Shown in pieces: positions 9,408 through 18,723 of a stretch of 64,000 nt of DNA. Where the stretch lies: positions 62,001 through 126,000 of the forward strand of contig NZ_CABIKG010000001.1 in the NCBI RefSeq assembly GCF_902196125.1, written 5' to 3'. This DNA is from Helicobacter suis. GTDB lineage: Bacteria > Campylobacterota > Campylobacteria > Campylobacterales > Helicobacteraceae. Under the pieces are notes generated by a model. The model worked only from the letters and a program-made list of their open reading frames with translations, was not told the DNA's origin and did not search any database. Both the position numbers and the translations under genes were made by a program. Every line of letters begins with the position of its first letter. Within the stretch, counting starts at the first letter, position 1.

Positions 9408-10725
9408 GCCTCCCATGCAAAATAAACCCCCTGCCATGCACCGCCTTTTAAACGCCCCCTCTTTAGCCCCCTATCCTAGACATATTCTTAAATCCCTAGC
9501 GACAAATCTATTAGCCAAACACCACCAAGAGCCCTTTACTTTTACCCATTTTAACCAGTGGGTAGAGTTGCTATTAAATCATTATAACGCCCTAATGTCC
9601 CCACCGCTTAAACCCATTTATAACGCTACAGGTATCTTACTCTCCACTAATTTAGGGCGGGCGGTATTGGATTTAAAAGCCCTTAAAGAATTATCCCTTT
9701 TAAGCGGGTATGTTAATTTAGAAGTTAATTTACACACAGGCAAGCGGGCTAATCGTTGTAGCCAAGTTCAAGAATTGCTTAAAGTGATTTTCCAAAGCCA
9801 AGATGCTTTAGTGCTTAATAATAATGCAAGCGCTCTAGTGCTAATTGCTAGCGTTTTTGCCCCTAAAAGTGCAGGGTGCCAAACTTTGCTCTCTTTTGGA
9901 GAACTTGTAGAAATTGGGGGGGGATTTAGAGCGCATGAACTCTTAGAAAGCGTTACCCATCTTAAACTAGTGGGTAGCACTAATAAAACTTATTTAGACG
10001 ATTATAAACGCGCATGGAGTGATTCTAGTACGCTGATTATGCGTATCCACCGGAGTAATTTTTCCATGAGTGGCTTTGTGGCTTCTGTATCTTCTAAGGA
10101 TTTATTTAAATTAGCACAGGAAAAAAGCGCAATTTTTTATGAAGATTTAGGGAGTATGCAAAGTATAGAGGGGGTACAAAAGGTACTTAAAAATGTACAT
10201 CTACTTAGTTTTAGTGCGGATAAATTACTAGGAAGTGTACAAGGTGGCATTGTACTAGGCCATCAAGAGTGTATACAAGCTTTGCGCACCCATCCGCTTT
10301 ATCGCGCCTTTAGAGTGGATAAAACCCAGTTATTTTTACTAGTTAAGAGTTTACAAGGGCTTATTTGTGGCCAGAAAACCCCTACCCAAGAGTTTTTAGA
10401 ACAAGATAAAGACACTCTACTAAATAAAGCGCTTAAGCTTTTCCATGCTCTAAGCCCTCTTAAATCTCTTAAATGTGTGATCATGCCTACAAAGGCCTTA
10501 ATAGGTGGAGGGGTGGAGCACCAAGAAATAGAGAGTTTTGGGGTGCAATTAGTCTTAAAATCTTGTAGTGTAGAAAGTTTATACAAAGCGCTTTACTTGC
10601 AAGGAATAGCGGGGATATTACACCACAACGGGGTGATCTTAGATGTTTATGCTCTTTTTGATCAAGATATTCCTCATTTAGCTAGAGTGATTGGTGAAAC
10701 GCTGCTACTTCAAAGTACTTTCTAA
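9406..10725 (+). CDS. selA: L-seryl-tRNA(Sec) selenium transferase
   Basis: PLP enzyme that converts seryl-tRNA(Sec) to selenocysteyl-tRNA(Sec). Family blocks: YNATGILLSTNLGRA, VNLEVNLHTGKRANR, LVLNNNASALVLI, then SADKLLGSVQGGIVLG carrying the PLP lysine. 439 aa against about 450-460 usual. The start may be ATG 9415, given the -10 box at 9402-9407. A run of eight G lies inside the gene at 9916-9923 (codons for IGGGF, normally IGGSF). No selB, selC or selD is seen here; the AIR-synthase-like gene at 20437 is hypE. It diverges from speA. Confidence 0.9.
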   Translation: MPPMQNKPPAMHRLLNAPSLAPYPRHILKSLATNLLAKHHQEPFTFTHFNQWVELLLNHYNALMSPPLKPIYNATGILLSTNLGRAVLDLKALKELSLLSGYVNLEVNLHTGKRANRCSQVQELLKVIFQSQDALVLNNNASALVLIASVFAPKSAGCQTLLSFGELVEIGGGFRAHELLESVTHLKLVGSTNKTYLDDYKRAWSDSSTLIMRIHRSNFSMSGFVASVSSKDLFKLAQEKSAIFYEDLGSMQSIEGVQKVLKNVHLLSFSADKLLGSVQGGIVLGHQECIQALRTHPLYRAFRVDKTQLFLLVKSLQGLICGQKTPTQEFLEQDKDTLLNKALKLFHALSPLKSLKCVIMPTKALIGGGVEHQEIESFGVQLVLKSCSVESLYKALYLQGIAGILHHNGVILDVYALFDQDIPHLARVIGETLLLQSTF

Positions 10726-10754
10726 CTATCTAGTTAACTTAAAAAGCTTTATAT

Positions 10755-10800
10755 TTGCCCACTAGTGCTTAAGCTTGTAAGATCAAGCTAAGCCATGCTA
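10755..10800 (+). repeat. Decayed left end of the IS608-type mini-element
   Basis: Sequence around TTGCCCACTAGTGCTTAAGC resembles the left ends of the full copies (TTAC, then C-rich, then GCGC, then TAAAGCCC). It is followed by a full copy at 10812. About 60 bp here, from CAAAGTACTTTCTAACT onward, recurs in altered form at about 10980-11050. Confidence 0.4.
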
Positions 10801-10811
10801 GAGAGTTTTAC

Positions 10812-10980
10812 CCGATTGCGCGCTAAAGCCCGCAAGCTTGCTAAGCAGATTAAAGCGTTTTTATGTTTAACGCCCACCATAGAGTAAGGGCTCAACTCTA
10901 AAGAGTACTGGTAGAGCGGCTACCAAGCCTTGATGATCCTAATCAATCCAGTAAGCTTAAGAGCGCGGGGAGTATGTCAA
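10812..10980 (+). mobile_element. IS608-type non-autonomous mini-element, copy A (169 bp)
   Basis: Flanked on the left by TTAC (10808-10811) and ends in TCAA (10977-10980), the cleavage tetranucleotides of ISHp608. The left guide AAAG precedes a hairpin of the GCAAGCTTGC subtype; the right guide is CAAT instead of GAAT. The middle contains GGTAG...CTACC and the conserved CAAGCCTTGATGATCC, and the end is GCGGGGAGTATGTCAA. The TATAAT box of other copies is lost here. No coding capacity. Probably immobile because of its diverged right guide. Confidence 0.8.
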
Positions 10981-11035
10981 AAAAGTACTTTTTAACTAGA
11001 GTATTTGAATAGGCGTTAACTTAAAAGATTTGTAT

Positions 11036-11095
11036 TTGCCAACTAGCGCTAAAACCCGAAAGCTTTAGCTAGGCTAATTGAGCTAGGTTTAACCT
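11036..11095 (+). repeat. Second decayed left end of the mini-element
   Basis: TTGCCAACTAGCGCTAAAAC then CCGAAAGCTTTAGCTAGG matches the left-end hairpin region of the family with substitutions; no right end follows. The rest of the 409 bp between selA and the chemoreceptor gene shows no gene. Confidence 0.4.
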
Positions 11096-11134
11096 AAACC
11101 CAGTGGCTAGGTGTATCTAGCATATAGAAAACCT

Positions 11135-12814
11135 CTAAGTCTTAAATTGGTTAATCTGTGCGTCTAATTCTGAGGTAGAAGTGTTTAGCGAATCGGCTAG
11201 ATTGCCAACTTCAGTTGTTTCATCTAAGATTTTATGGGTTACATTTTCTACCTGAGTGAGCGAAGAAGCCATAGAGTGAATCGTTTGGCCTGTTTTAGCA
11301 TAATCAGCGATAAAGGTGTGGGTATTTTGCACCACAGTGCCCACATCAGCACTCATAGCTTTAAAGCGCTCTTGTACTTCTAAACTACCCGTGCTTAACT
11401 CCTCAATCTTTTTAGAATTTAGATTCATTTGGTTACTCACATCATTAATTTCTTGTACAATTACCCCAATAGTAGAGTTAATTTCAGCTAAACTTTTTTG
11501 GGTGCGTGCGGCTAGATTTCTCACCTCATCAGCCACTACAGCAAAACCTCTTCCGTGTTCACCTGCGCGTGCGGCCTCAATAGCCGCATTAAGGGCTAAT
11601 AAATTGGTTTGATCGGCAATGTCATTAATGATATGCAAAATACTTTTTACACTATCTGCGTTTTTACTCAGTTGTTCTACTTTGCTAGCCAATTCTTCTT
11701 CGGTCTTAGCCGCCCCTAAGATTTGTTCTAACATGGCGCTTAAAGAGGCATTAGACTCCTCAATAGAAGTTTGGGTTTGGGCTAATTTATCGCCCACTTC
11801 TTCAGCTGCTTTTATAGAAGTTTGTACAGAGGAAACCAAATCGCTAGATTGCTGGTATAACGCATGGATTGTATCTGCATTGCTTTTAATACGGGTGCTA
11901 CCACTTGAAATAAATTGCTGTAATTTGTCTGATAAAGACCGGTTACGCGTACTATTATCCTTGATAGATAACATGATTTTTTGGATATGTTCTACAAAAG
12001 TGTTTAACCCGATACTCATCCTACTTAGTTCGTCTTTCCCCTTGCCTACACGCAAACGCTTTGTTAAATCTCTATCCCCCTGCCCAAAATTATAAATCTG
12101 ATCCACTGCCTCTTTAATGCGAGAAATCACAGTCAAATTAATCGCAATGCCAGAAAATACAATCATAAACACCATTGTTCCACTAATCCAGAATACTAAA
12201 ATCTTTGAACTTTCTAAGACATCTTTTTTAGCCTCTCTCTCCACGCTATCTAAATCTTTTAACATATCGCTGTAGTAAGAGGTAGTAACTAATACCATAT
12301 TACTCACCGGATCATACTCACTATAGGCCACTTTAGGCTCAGGAACTCCCCCCTCAAATTTAGGCATTTTATAACGGGTAAACCCTCCCCCTTTTTGAGC
12401 CGCCTCTAAATACCCGCGCACATAATAAACCCCATCTACACTTTTTAAATCTAGCCCGCTTTTGCCTACAGTATTAGGATTGACCGGATCAAAAAGTACC
12501 TTCCCTTCTTTATCTACAGCGACCATATAAATAACCGCGCGATCGTTATTGATAGCCTTAAGATAATCTAAAGAGTAAAGTAGGGCTTGTTCTTTAGAGG
12601 GTTGGATACGATAATAGCGGTGAATCCCATGCTCAATGAGTTTTAGCATATAACGCAAAGTTTCCTCTTTCTTTTTAGTCCCATTTTCCTCTGTAGTTTT
12701 GATTAAATCTTTGATTAAACCATGTTGTTTGAAATTGGTGAGTAAAACAACAACCACGCCTACCATGATCAAAGAGAGAAAGATATTGAGTAGAATTTTA
12801 ATACCAACACGCAT
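11135..12814 (-). CDS. Methyl-accepting chemotaxis protein with periplasmic Cache-like sensor
   Basis: Transmembrane chemoreceptor of 559 aa. TM1 is at about residues 5-27. A periplasmic domain (about 30-190) with [16 protein letters not shown]-like and [11 protein letters not shown] segments resembles a single Cache domain. TM2 is near 208-230, then HAMP, then a cytoplasmic coiled coil with the signalling hairpin [20 protein letters not shown]. No CheB/CheR-docking pentapeptide is at the C-terminus. The ligand is unknown. Transcribed alone; the 86 bp downstream (12815-12900 lies upstream of its start) separate it from lpxF on the same strand. Confidence 0.92.
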   Translation of the reverse strand: MRVGIKILLNIFLSLIMVGVVVVLLTNFKQHGLIKDLIKTTEENGTKKKEETLRYMLKLIEHGIHRYYRIQPSKEQALLYSLDYLKAINNDRAVIYMVAVDKEGKVLFDPVNPNTVGKSGLDLKSVDGVYYVRGYLEAAQKGGGFTRYKMPKFEGGVPEPKVAYSEYDPVSNMVLVTTSYYSDMLKDLDSVEREAKKDVLESSKILVFWISGTMVFMIVFSGIAINLTVISRIKEAVDQIYNFGQGDRDLTKRLRVGKGKDELSRMSIGLNTFVEHIQKIMLSIKDNSTRNRSLSDKLQQFISSGSTRIKSNADTIHALYQQSSDLVSSVQTSIKAAEEVGDKLAQTQTSIEESNASLSAMLEQILGAAKTEEELASKVEQLSKNADSVKSILHIINDIADQTNLLALNAAIEAARAGEHGRGFAVVADEVRNLAARTQKSLAEINSTIGVIVQEINDVSNQMNLNSKKIEELSTGSLEVQERFKAMSADVGTVVQNTHTFIADYAKTGQTIHSMASSLTQVENVTHKILDETTEVGNLADSLNTSTSELDAQINQFKT

Positions 12815-12900
12815 AGAAGAATCCTAAATCCTAAAAATCATCGCTAAACTGACAAAATAAAGGGCGTGTGGCATTCTTACAAACTAATATTAATATTTGG

Positions 12901-13494
12901 CTAAAAGCGGTAATGAAAATGTAGCCCATAGCGCGTTTTGCCCCTTTCATTCACAGAAATTTCTGGGTAAAGTTCCCAGTTACGGCGATATTTTGAAGTG
13001 AATAAATAAGCAAAACCCCAACCAATCAAACTCCCCACCACCACCTGTAAAACGCTGTGTTCATAAGAGACTACGCGGCTTGCATCGGTTAGAATAGCTA
13101 GAGCAATTACAGGTAAAGCCGGTTTCCACCCGTAGCGATAATAAACAAATCCGGCCGCACTCCAAGCCCCGCCTGCATGCCCGCTTGGCATGCCACGCCA
13201 ACTATTACAGCATGGCCGTTTAGCAAAGGCTACATTTGCCCCTCTATCATGCGCGCTTTGGAAGGCATTTTTAATCCCATAGATCACCCCCTGAGTTACT
13301 AAACTGCCTACCGCTAGCTCTCCCATGCCACGATAATCGCGCATGCCTAAACTCACCACCCCTACAAAAATAGGCATTAAGCGCAGCACATCGCCAATAT
13401 CTTCTAAAACCTTAGCCCCCTCTGAAATCTCAGCTTGTACTAGCCGCGTACACAACAAAAACACCAATCCGATACGGGATATTTTTTTTAGCAT
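12901..13494 (-). CDS. lpxF: Lipid A 4'-phosphatase, PAP2 family (LpxF-like)
   Basis: PAP2 membrane phosphatase: KRPCCNSWRGMPSGHAGG (motifs 1 and 2, with PSGH) and SRVVSYEHSVLQVVVGS (motif 3, with catalytic His). 197 aa with several membrane helices and an N-terminal signal-like segment. By position next to wecA-pdxJ-pdxA it corresponds to HP1580, described as LpxF, which removes the 4'-phosphate of lipid A and gives resistance to cationic peptides. The usual Asp after the motif-3 His is Gln here. Specificity is inferred from synteny. Confidence 0.82.
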   Translation of the reverse strand: MLKKISRIGLVFLLCTRLVQAEISEGAKVLEDIGDVLRLMPIFVGVVSLGMRDYRGMGELAVGSLVTQGVIYGIKNAFQSAHDRGANVAFAKRPCCNSWRGMPSGHAGGAWSAAGFVYYRYGWKPALPVIALAILTDASRVVSYEHSVLQVVVGSLIGWGFAYLFTSKYRRNWELYPEISVNERGKTRYGLHFHYRF

Positions 13495-13522
13495 GGGTGC
13501 TTATTATAGCATTTTGTTAAGG

Positions 13523-13528
13523 TATAAT
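13523..13528 (+). promoter_or_regulatory. -10 box of wecA-pdxJ-pdxA operon
   Basis: TATAAT in GTTAAGGTATAATGCTT, 24 nt before the wecA GTG, in the short divergent gap with lpxF. Confidence 0.6.
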
Positions 13529-13552
13529 GCTTTTTAAAAAATAGGCGCGGTT

Positions 13553-14527
13553 GTGTGGTATATAGTGGTGAGTTTTTTAAGTGGTTTGATAATCGTGCTT
13601 ATTTCAAAATATAGCTCATTATTTGTAGATAATGCTAATAAACCCCAAGGTTTTCACACCAAGAAAACCCCGCGTGCGGGAGGGCTTGGGATTTTTCTAG
13701 CTTTTTTAGGGGTGGGGTTTAAACTCCCTTTATGGGCGCTACTGGGTTTATTTCTTGTGTTTTTAAGTGGGTTTTTAGAGGATTTAAACATGTCTTTAAG
13801 CCCTAAAAGGCGTTTATTATTGCAGACTTTAGGGGTGATCTGTGTTATTTATACAGATCACCTAGTAATCACCCACTTTACCCCCTTTTTTAATTTGCCC
13901 TTTGTGCTAGCTTTGCCCTTTAGTGTGTTTATGTTAGTGGGTATTTCTAATGCGATGAATATCATTGATGGTTTTAATGGGCTAGCTGGAGGGTTAAGCG
14001 CTATTATCTTAGCCATTCTTTACATGATTGAGCCAAATGATGCCCTTTTAGCATTATTACTAGGCGTACTAGGTTTTTTAGTGCTTAATTTTCCTAAAGG
14101 TTATATTTTCTTAGGCGATGGAGGGGCGTATTTTTTAGGGCTAATCTGTGGGGTGCATTTGATGGATTTAGCCCTAAGGGGAGTTGTTAGCGTGTGGTTT
14201 GGATTAGCCTTAATGATTTATCCAGTAACAGAGGTACTTTTTTCTATTGCTAGGCGCAAATATAAGCGCAAAAAGGCCACTTTACCGGATGCGCTGCACC
14301 TACACACCTTAATTTTTAAAGCCCTATCTTTAAAAACCACCCCCCTAAACTCCAACGCTTTAACCGGGCTTGTTGTGGTGGGTTTAAATCTACCTTTCAT
14401 GTGCATTAGTTTTATTTGTCGCCACCAACCCTATTTACTCTTAAGCCTCATTGGGGTATTTGTATGCGCTTATTTACTCTTTTACCAGTGGCTTTTAAAT
14501 TACCATAAGGAAAACCCATGCGTTTAG
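13553..14527 (+). CDS. wecA: Undecaprenyl-phosphate N-acetylglucosaminyl-1-phosphate transferase (WecA-type)
   Basis: MraY/WecA polyprenyl-phosphate sugar-phosphate transferase that starts O-antigen on undecaprenyl phosphate at the inner membrane. 324 aa with about ten helices. Motifs: HTKKTPRAGGLGIFLA near 39-54, FLEDLNMSLSPKRR, NIIDGFNGLAGG (catalytic Asp), and FLGDGGAYFLG. The late loop HLHTLIF fits the WecA group rather than MraY. Equivalent to HP1581 by position. GTG start; its 3' end overlaps pdxJ by 10 nt. Confidence 0.88.
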   Translation: MWYIVVSFLSGLIIVLISKYSSLFVDNANKPQGFHTKKTPRAGGLGIFLAFLGVGFKLPLWALLGLFLVFLSGFLEDLNMSLSPKRRLLLQTLGVICVIYTDHLVITHFTPFFNLPFVLALPFSVFMLVGISNAMNIIDGFNGLAGGLSAIILAILYMIEPNDALLALLLGVLGFLVLNFPKGYIFLGDGGAYFLGLICGVHLMDLALRGVVSVWFGLALMIYPVTEVLFSIARRKYKRKKATLPDALHLHTLIFKALSLKTTPLNSNALTGLVVVGLNLPFMCISFICRHQPYLLLSLIGVFVCAYLLFYQWLLNYHKENPCV

Positions 14528-15300
14528 GTTTAAATATTGATCACATCGCCACACTTAGAGAAGCGCGCAAAATCCATGAACCTGATGTACTAGAAGCTAT
14601 CTTTATTGCTAAAAATGTAGGGGTGGATTTGATCACCTTGCATTTAAGAGAAGATCGACGCCATATCCATGAAGACGATCTAATTAGTATCCTCAAACAC
14701 GCGCCTATGCCGGTTAATGTAGAATGCGCCATTGATTTAAAAATCACTAAAATTCTTTGTAAATTGCGCCCCTTTAAAGTTACTTTAGTACCTGAAAAGC
14801 GCGCTGAAATCACCACAGAAGGGGGGCTTAATTTAGATCACCCCAAATTAGCCCAAACCATTCAAGCGTATTTAGATCAAGAAATAGAAGTGGCGCTTTT
14901 TATTGATCCAAGTTTGACAAATTTAAAGCGCGCCTTAGATTTAGGCGTGCGGGTGGTGGAGTTACACACGGGACAATTTAGTAATCTATACAACACTCTT
15001 TATTCCAACTTCAAACACCATAAAAACCGCCTTAAAAACTTACCCAGTAGCAATACCGCTTTAAAAAACATGTTAGATCAAAGTTTAAATGCATTAGAAC
15101 AAAGCGCCTTACAAGGAGAAAAAATGGGTTTAAATATGTGCGCTGGGCATGGTTTGAATTATTTTAATGCTAGTCTTGTGGCGCGTATTAAAAGTTTAAA
15201 AGAACTTAATATCGGGCATGCGATCATGGCTAGGGCTATTATTGTGGGGTTAGAGCGCGCCATTAAAGACATGCAAGAGATACTCAAACATGCGCGCTAA
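14518..15300 (+). CDS. pdxJ: Pyridoxine 5'-phosphate synthase
   Basis: TIM-barrel enzyme that condenses 1-deoxyxylulose 5-phosphate with 3-amino-2-oxopropyl phosphate to pyridoxine 5'-phosphate. Opens with RLGLNIDHIATLREAR; LHLREDRRHIHEDD, VTLVPEKRAE, VELHTGQFS, CAGHGLNY and IGHAIMARAIIVGL follow. 260 aa. Overlaps wecA upstream and pdxA downstream (11 nt), so the genes are translated as a unit. Confidence 0.96.
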   Translation: MRLGLNIDHIATLREARKIHEPDVLEAIFIAKNVGVDLITLHLREDRRHIHEDDLISILKHAPMPVNVECAIDLKITKILCKLRPFKVTLVPEKRAEITTEGGLNLDHPKLAQTIQAYLDQEIEVALFIDPSLTNLKRALDLGVRVVELHTGQFSNLYNTLYSNFKHHKNRLKNLPSSNTALKNMLDQSLNALEQSALQGEKMGLNMCAGHGLNYFNASLVARIKSLKELNIGHAIMARAIIVGLERAIKDMQEILKHAR

Positions 15301-16213
15301 AATTGCTATCTCTATTGGCGATGTGCAAGGAATAGGCCCTGAGATCGCGCTTAAAGCACACCACCAGATTAGCCAAATTTGTGATCCGCTTTATTGTGTG
15401 CATTTAGAAGTATTAAAACAAGCCAATGTACTGTTAAATCAGCGCTACACTGATACACTTAAAAACATGTCTTGTTTAGAAATAAATGCCCCTATTCCAG
15501 CACTTGAGCCCGGAAAAATACAAGCAGAAAGCGGGTTTTATAGTTATGCTAGTTTTCTACATGCGCTTAATTTAGCTGATACTAAAGAGGTTAAAGGGGT
15601 TTGTACTCTGCCTATTCATAAAAAAGCATGGCAATTAGCCGGAATTAATGCCCCCGGGCACACCGCGCTTTTAAGGGATCGTTATAAACAAGAGGCGATC
15701 ATGATGTTAGGTTGTCCTTCTTTATGGGTGGCTCTTTTTAGCGATCACATTCCCTTAGCCCAAGTGAGTACAAGTGTACAAATAAAGCCTTTGGTAGAGT
15801 TTCTAATCACTTTAAGCCATGCCCTCCCACAAGCATCTCAAATTGTGGTTTTAGGACTTGATCCACACTGCGGCGATGGGGGCGCTATTGGCACGCAAGA
15901 TCAAGAAGTACAAGAGGCTATCAAGCAGGCTAATTTGTCTTTAAAAACACCCAAATTTTTAGGGCCTATTAGTGCAGATAGTGCCTTTGCCCCCCATTTT
16001 AGAGATAAATACCGCTATTTTGTTGCGCTCTACCATGATGTAGGGCTAGCCCCGCTTAAAGCCCTTTATTTTGAGCAAAGTATTAATGTTTCGCTTAATT
16101 TACCTATCAAACGCGCCTCTGTAGATCATGGCTGTGCTTTTGATATTGCTTATCAAAATAAGGCAAGTATTAAAAGCTATCAAAACGCGCTTGAGTGGCT
16201 CATTGCTACTTAA
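15290..16213 (+). CDS. pdxA: 4-hydroxythreonine-4-phosphate dehydrogenase
   Basis: Oxidises 4-phosphohydroxythreonine and supplies the amine substrate of PdxJ in the vitamin B6 pathway. Family blocks: ISIGDVQGIGPEIALKA, LPIHKKAWQLAGINAPGHT, LGLDPHCGDGGAIGTQD, GPISADSAFAP, YHDVGLAPLKAL, and the metal-binding His in SVDHGCAFDIAYQNKA. 307 aa. Shares the promoter in front of wecA. Confidence 0.95.
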   Translation: MRAKIAISIGDVQGIGPEIALKAHHQISQICDPLYCVHLEVLKQANVLLNQRYTDTLKNMSCLEINAPIPALEPGKIQAESGFYSYASFLHALNLADTKEVKGVCTLPIHKKAWQLAGINAPGHTALLRDRYKQEAIMMLGCPSLWVALFSDHIPLAQVSTSVQIKPLVEFLITLSHALPQASQIVVLGLDPHCGDGGAIGTQDQEVQEAIKQANLSLKTPKFLGPISADSAFAPHFRDKYRYFVALYHDVGLAPLKALYFEQSINVSLNLPIKRASVDHGCAFDIAYQNKASIKSYQNALEWLIAT

Positions 16214-16257
16214 GCTATCTTATTTTTACTAAACAAAAAGAAATACAAAGCTCGCTT

Positions 16258-17235
16258 TTAGAGTGTGATAACCACTCTGCCAATTTGTACGCTATTTTTT
16301 ATTGCATAATCATAGGCCTGTCTAATCTTAGCAAAGGGAAAAACGCGATCAATTTCAGGGTATAATCTGCCACTGGCTAACCCCTGGCAAATATAAGCCT
16401 TAGCACGCTTAAGACTTCCTACATCTGCGCTGATTCTAGACAATCCATAACCGCGTAGAGTAAGGTTTTTGCTAAGAATTTCAGATGTAGGAATGTTCAT
16501 ATCCTCATGGCTTAATGCCGCATAAATAAAGTAGCGTCCGTTTGGAGCCATAGCTCTAAAAATCGCGTACGCGTCTTCTCCACAAAAAGGATCAAACACC
16601 ATATCTACGCCTTGCCCTTTTGTAATTTCAAGAAGGCGGGCTGTAATGTTATCTTGGGTGGTCAATGCAAAATCCGCCCCTTTTGTTAATAAAATATCCC
16701 CTTCAGCATGGGTAGGGCTAAGCGCAATAACAATAGCTCCCTGCATTTTAGCAATCTGTATAGTAGCCAAGCTCACGCTTCTACTTGCTATCCTCAACAC
16801 AACATATTCGCCTGCTTGTAAGTTGGCCAGCTCAATTAATGTCTTATAAGCTTTAACAAATGCCATCCAGCTAGCTGCTGCTTGTTCAAAAGAAAGATTT
16901 TCAGAATATTTAATAACCGCATTGGCAGGTAAATTAGCCACTTCAATATAAGTGTTAGTTAGTAGAAAGTCTGAAATCACACTCACCTTATCGCCCACTT
17001 TAACATGGCTAACATGTTCACCCACAGCGCGCACCACACCCGCGCCATCATAACCCAACCTAACAGGAATTGAATTTGTATATTGCTCACTGTAATACCT
17101 GATCTCTGCACAATTAAGCCCCCATGCATGGAAGGCAACTTGTACTTCATCTACCTGTGGCGCAGGTATATCAACTCCAACAATCTCTAATACATCAAAA
17201 CCGCCTGTTTGGTTAAATTGGATTTGTTTGCCCAT
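16258..17235 (-). CDS. Zinc-independent MDR oxidoreductase, divergent tandem copy
   Basis: Medium-chain dehydrogenase/reductase of the quinone-reductase-like group, 325 aa, clearly a paralogue of the gene at 17536-18525. Compared with it, five residues are missing in the region before LGYDGAGVVRAVGEHV. The nucleotide-binding loop reads IASRSVSLATIQIAKMQ instead of GAASSSVGLAAIQIAKMQ, so both key glycines are lost, and FDPVGG has become FDPFCG. The ORF is intact, so it may have changed cofactor use or be drifting towards a pseudogene. No zinc-binding cysteine set. ATG preceded by AAGGA. Substrate unknown. Confidence 0.8.
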   Translation of the reverse strand: MGKQIQFNQTGGFDVLEIVGVDIPAPQVDEVQVAFHAWGLNCAEIRYYSEQYTNSIPVRLGYDGAGVVRAVGEHVSHVKVGDKVSVISDFLLTNTYIEVANLPANAVIKYSENLSFEQAAASWMAFVKAYKTLIELANLQAGEYVVLRIASRSVSLATIQIAKMQGAIVIALSPTHAEGDILLTKGADFALTTQDNITARLLEITKGQGVDMVFDPFCGEDAYAIFRAMAPNGRYFIYAALSHEDMNIPTSEILSKNLTLRGYGLSRISADVGSLKRAKAYICQGLASGRLYPEIDRVFPFAKIRQAYDYAIKNSVQIGRVVITL

Positions 17236-17392
17236 TTTAAAATCCTTGTTGTTTTGGTTTTAAATAGCAGAAAAGCCCAACTTAATGTAGCAAAAATTGC
17301 TAACACATGTGCCAATTTAATAGATTTCTCTAAAATCTTAAAATCCCCTCCCTTACCTTAATGTCCAAGCCCCTAGCACTAATACCACAAGC

Positions 17393-17533
17393 TTTTTGCA
17401 CCGCCCTATAAAGTCTCTAACTTGATAGATTAAGGCGCTGTGCTAAAAATAATTTATAGAATAAAGGTCGTCTAGACTGGTTAGCCGTGCAAAATCTTAA
17501 TGATCCCTCAACTAGCTTTGGGCGCTAAGAGCA
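17393..17533 (+). repeat. Degenerate IS608-type mini-element between the two oxidoreductase genes
   Basis: The 300 bp gap 17236-17535 holds GCACCGCCCTATAAAG, then GATTAAGGCG, later GTCTAGACTGG, then TCTTAATGATCC and CTAGCTTTGGGCGC. These are blocks in the same order as in the full copies. Both cleavage tetranucleotides are lost. Nothing else is recognised in the gap. Confidence 0.45.
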
Positions 17534-17535
17534 AT

Positions 17536-18525
17536 CTAAAGTGTAAGCACCACCTTACCAATTTGTGCGCTATTTTCTATATAGTCATGGGCTTGTCTAA
17601 TCTTAGCAAAGGGAAAAACACGATCAATTTCAGGGTGCAATCTGCCACTGGCTAACCCCTCATAAACATAGGCCTTTGCGCGCTCAAGTTTTTCAGAGTC
17701 TGTGGTGATTTCAAACAATTCATAACCCCGTAGCATAAGATGTTTACCAAGAATAGCAAATACAGGGACAGCTATATCCTCATGGCTTAAGGCGCCATAA
17801 ATAAAATAGCGCCCATTTAAAGCCATAGCCCTAAAAATTGCCGCCGCATCTTTTCCACCTACCGGGTCAAACACCACGCCCACGCCATGCCTATTTGTAA
17901 TTTCATTTAAGCAAGCTGTGATCTTATCCTCTTGCGTGGCTAATACAAAATCTGCCCCCTTTGTTAATAAAATATCCCCTTTTGCATGGGTGCGGCTAAG
18001 CGCAATAACAGTAGCTCCTTGCATTTTAGCAATCTGTATAGCAGCCAAGCCTACGCTACTACTTGCTGCCCCTAAAACAACATATTCGCCTGCTTGTAAG
18101 TTAGCCAGTTCAACAAGGGCTCCATAGCTAGTAACAAAAGCCATCCAACTCGCTGCTGCCTGCTCAAAAGAGAGATTTTCAGGGTGTTTGATGACTGCAT
18201 GGGCGGGTAGATTGGCCACTTCAGCATAAGTACCATATTGGGTAAACATAAAACTTGGAATTACGCTTACTTTATCACCCACTTTAACATGGCTAACATG
18301 TTCGCCCACAGCGCGCACCACACCCGCACCCTCATACCCTAGTTTAGCGGGAAATTGTGGCTCAATTACATATTGCCCACGGCGATACATGATCTCTGCA
18401 CGGTTTAGCCCCCATGCATGGAAGGCAATTTGTACCTCGCTTGCTTGTGGTGCAGGTACATTAACTTCAATGATCTCTAACACATCAGAATCACCCACTT
18501 GGTTAAACTGGATTTGTCTACTCAT
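17536..18525 (-). CDS. Zinc-independent MDR oxidoreductase (quinone reductase-like)
   Basis: Medium-chain dehydrogenase/reductase without structural or catalytic zinc ligands. N-terminal GroES-like fold with VPAPQASEVQIAFHAWGLNR and LGYEGAGVVRAVGEHVSHV; nucleotide loop GAASSSVGLAAIQIAK near residue 150; FDPVGGKDA. The start is ATG 18525 (MSRQIQFNQVGD), with AAAGGA upstream, rather than an ATG 39 bases earlier that has no ribosome site. Likely an NADPH-dependent carbonyl or quinone reductase; the substrate cannot be read. It forms a tandem duplication with the next gene. I do not recall this gene from H. pylori. Confidence 0.85.
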   Translation of the reverse strand: MSRQIQFNQVGDSDVLEIIEVNVPAPQASEVQIAFHAWGLNRAEIMYRRGQYVIEPQFPAKLGYEGAGVVRAVGEHVSHVKVGDKVSVIPSFMFTQYGTYAEVANLPAHAVIKHPENLSFEQAAASWMAFVTSYGALVELANLQAGEYVVLGAASSSVGLAAIQIAKMQGATVIALSRTHAKGDILLTKGADFVLATQEDKITACLNEITNRHGVGVVFDPVGGKDAAAIFRAMALNGRYFIYGALSHEDIAVPVFAILGKHLMLRGYELFEITTDSEKLERAKAYVYEGLASGRLHPEIDRVFPFAKIRQAHDYIENSAQIGKVVLTL

Positions 18526-18723
18526 TTTAAAATCCTTTATTATTTGGTTTTTATTACATAGCAAAAAAAATTAACTTTAGGGTAACAAAAATTAGGGGTG
18601 TGTGTATTATTGGTTGAGGAAAACCTAATTAAAAGAACAATGCCAATATATTAATCAATAAGAATCAAAAATAAGTCTACACAACATACCCTATAACGCT
18701 GTTTTAAAAACCCTTTCAAAGTT

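Noticed and set aside
11316-12095. Long forward-strand frames opposite the chemoreceptor gene
   Set aside because: Antisense shadows of a coding gene with strong motifs on the other strand; no ribosome sites.
16258-18525. Zinc-dependent alcohol dehydrogenases
   Set aside because: Neither protein has the catalytic or structural zinc cysteines; they fit the zinc-independent quinone-reductase branch.
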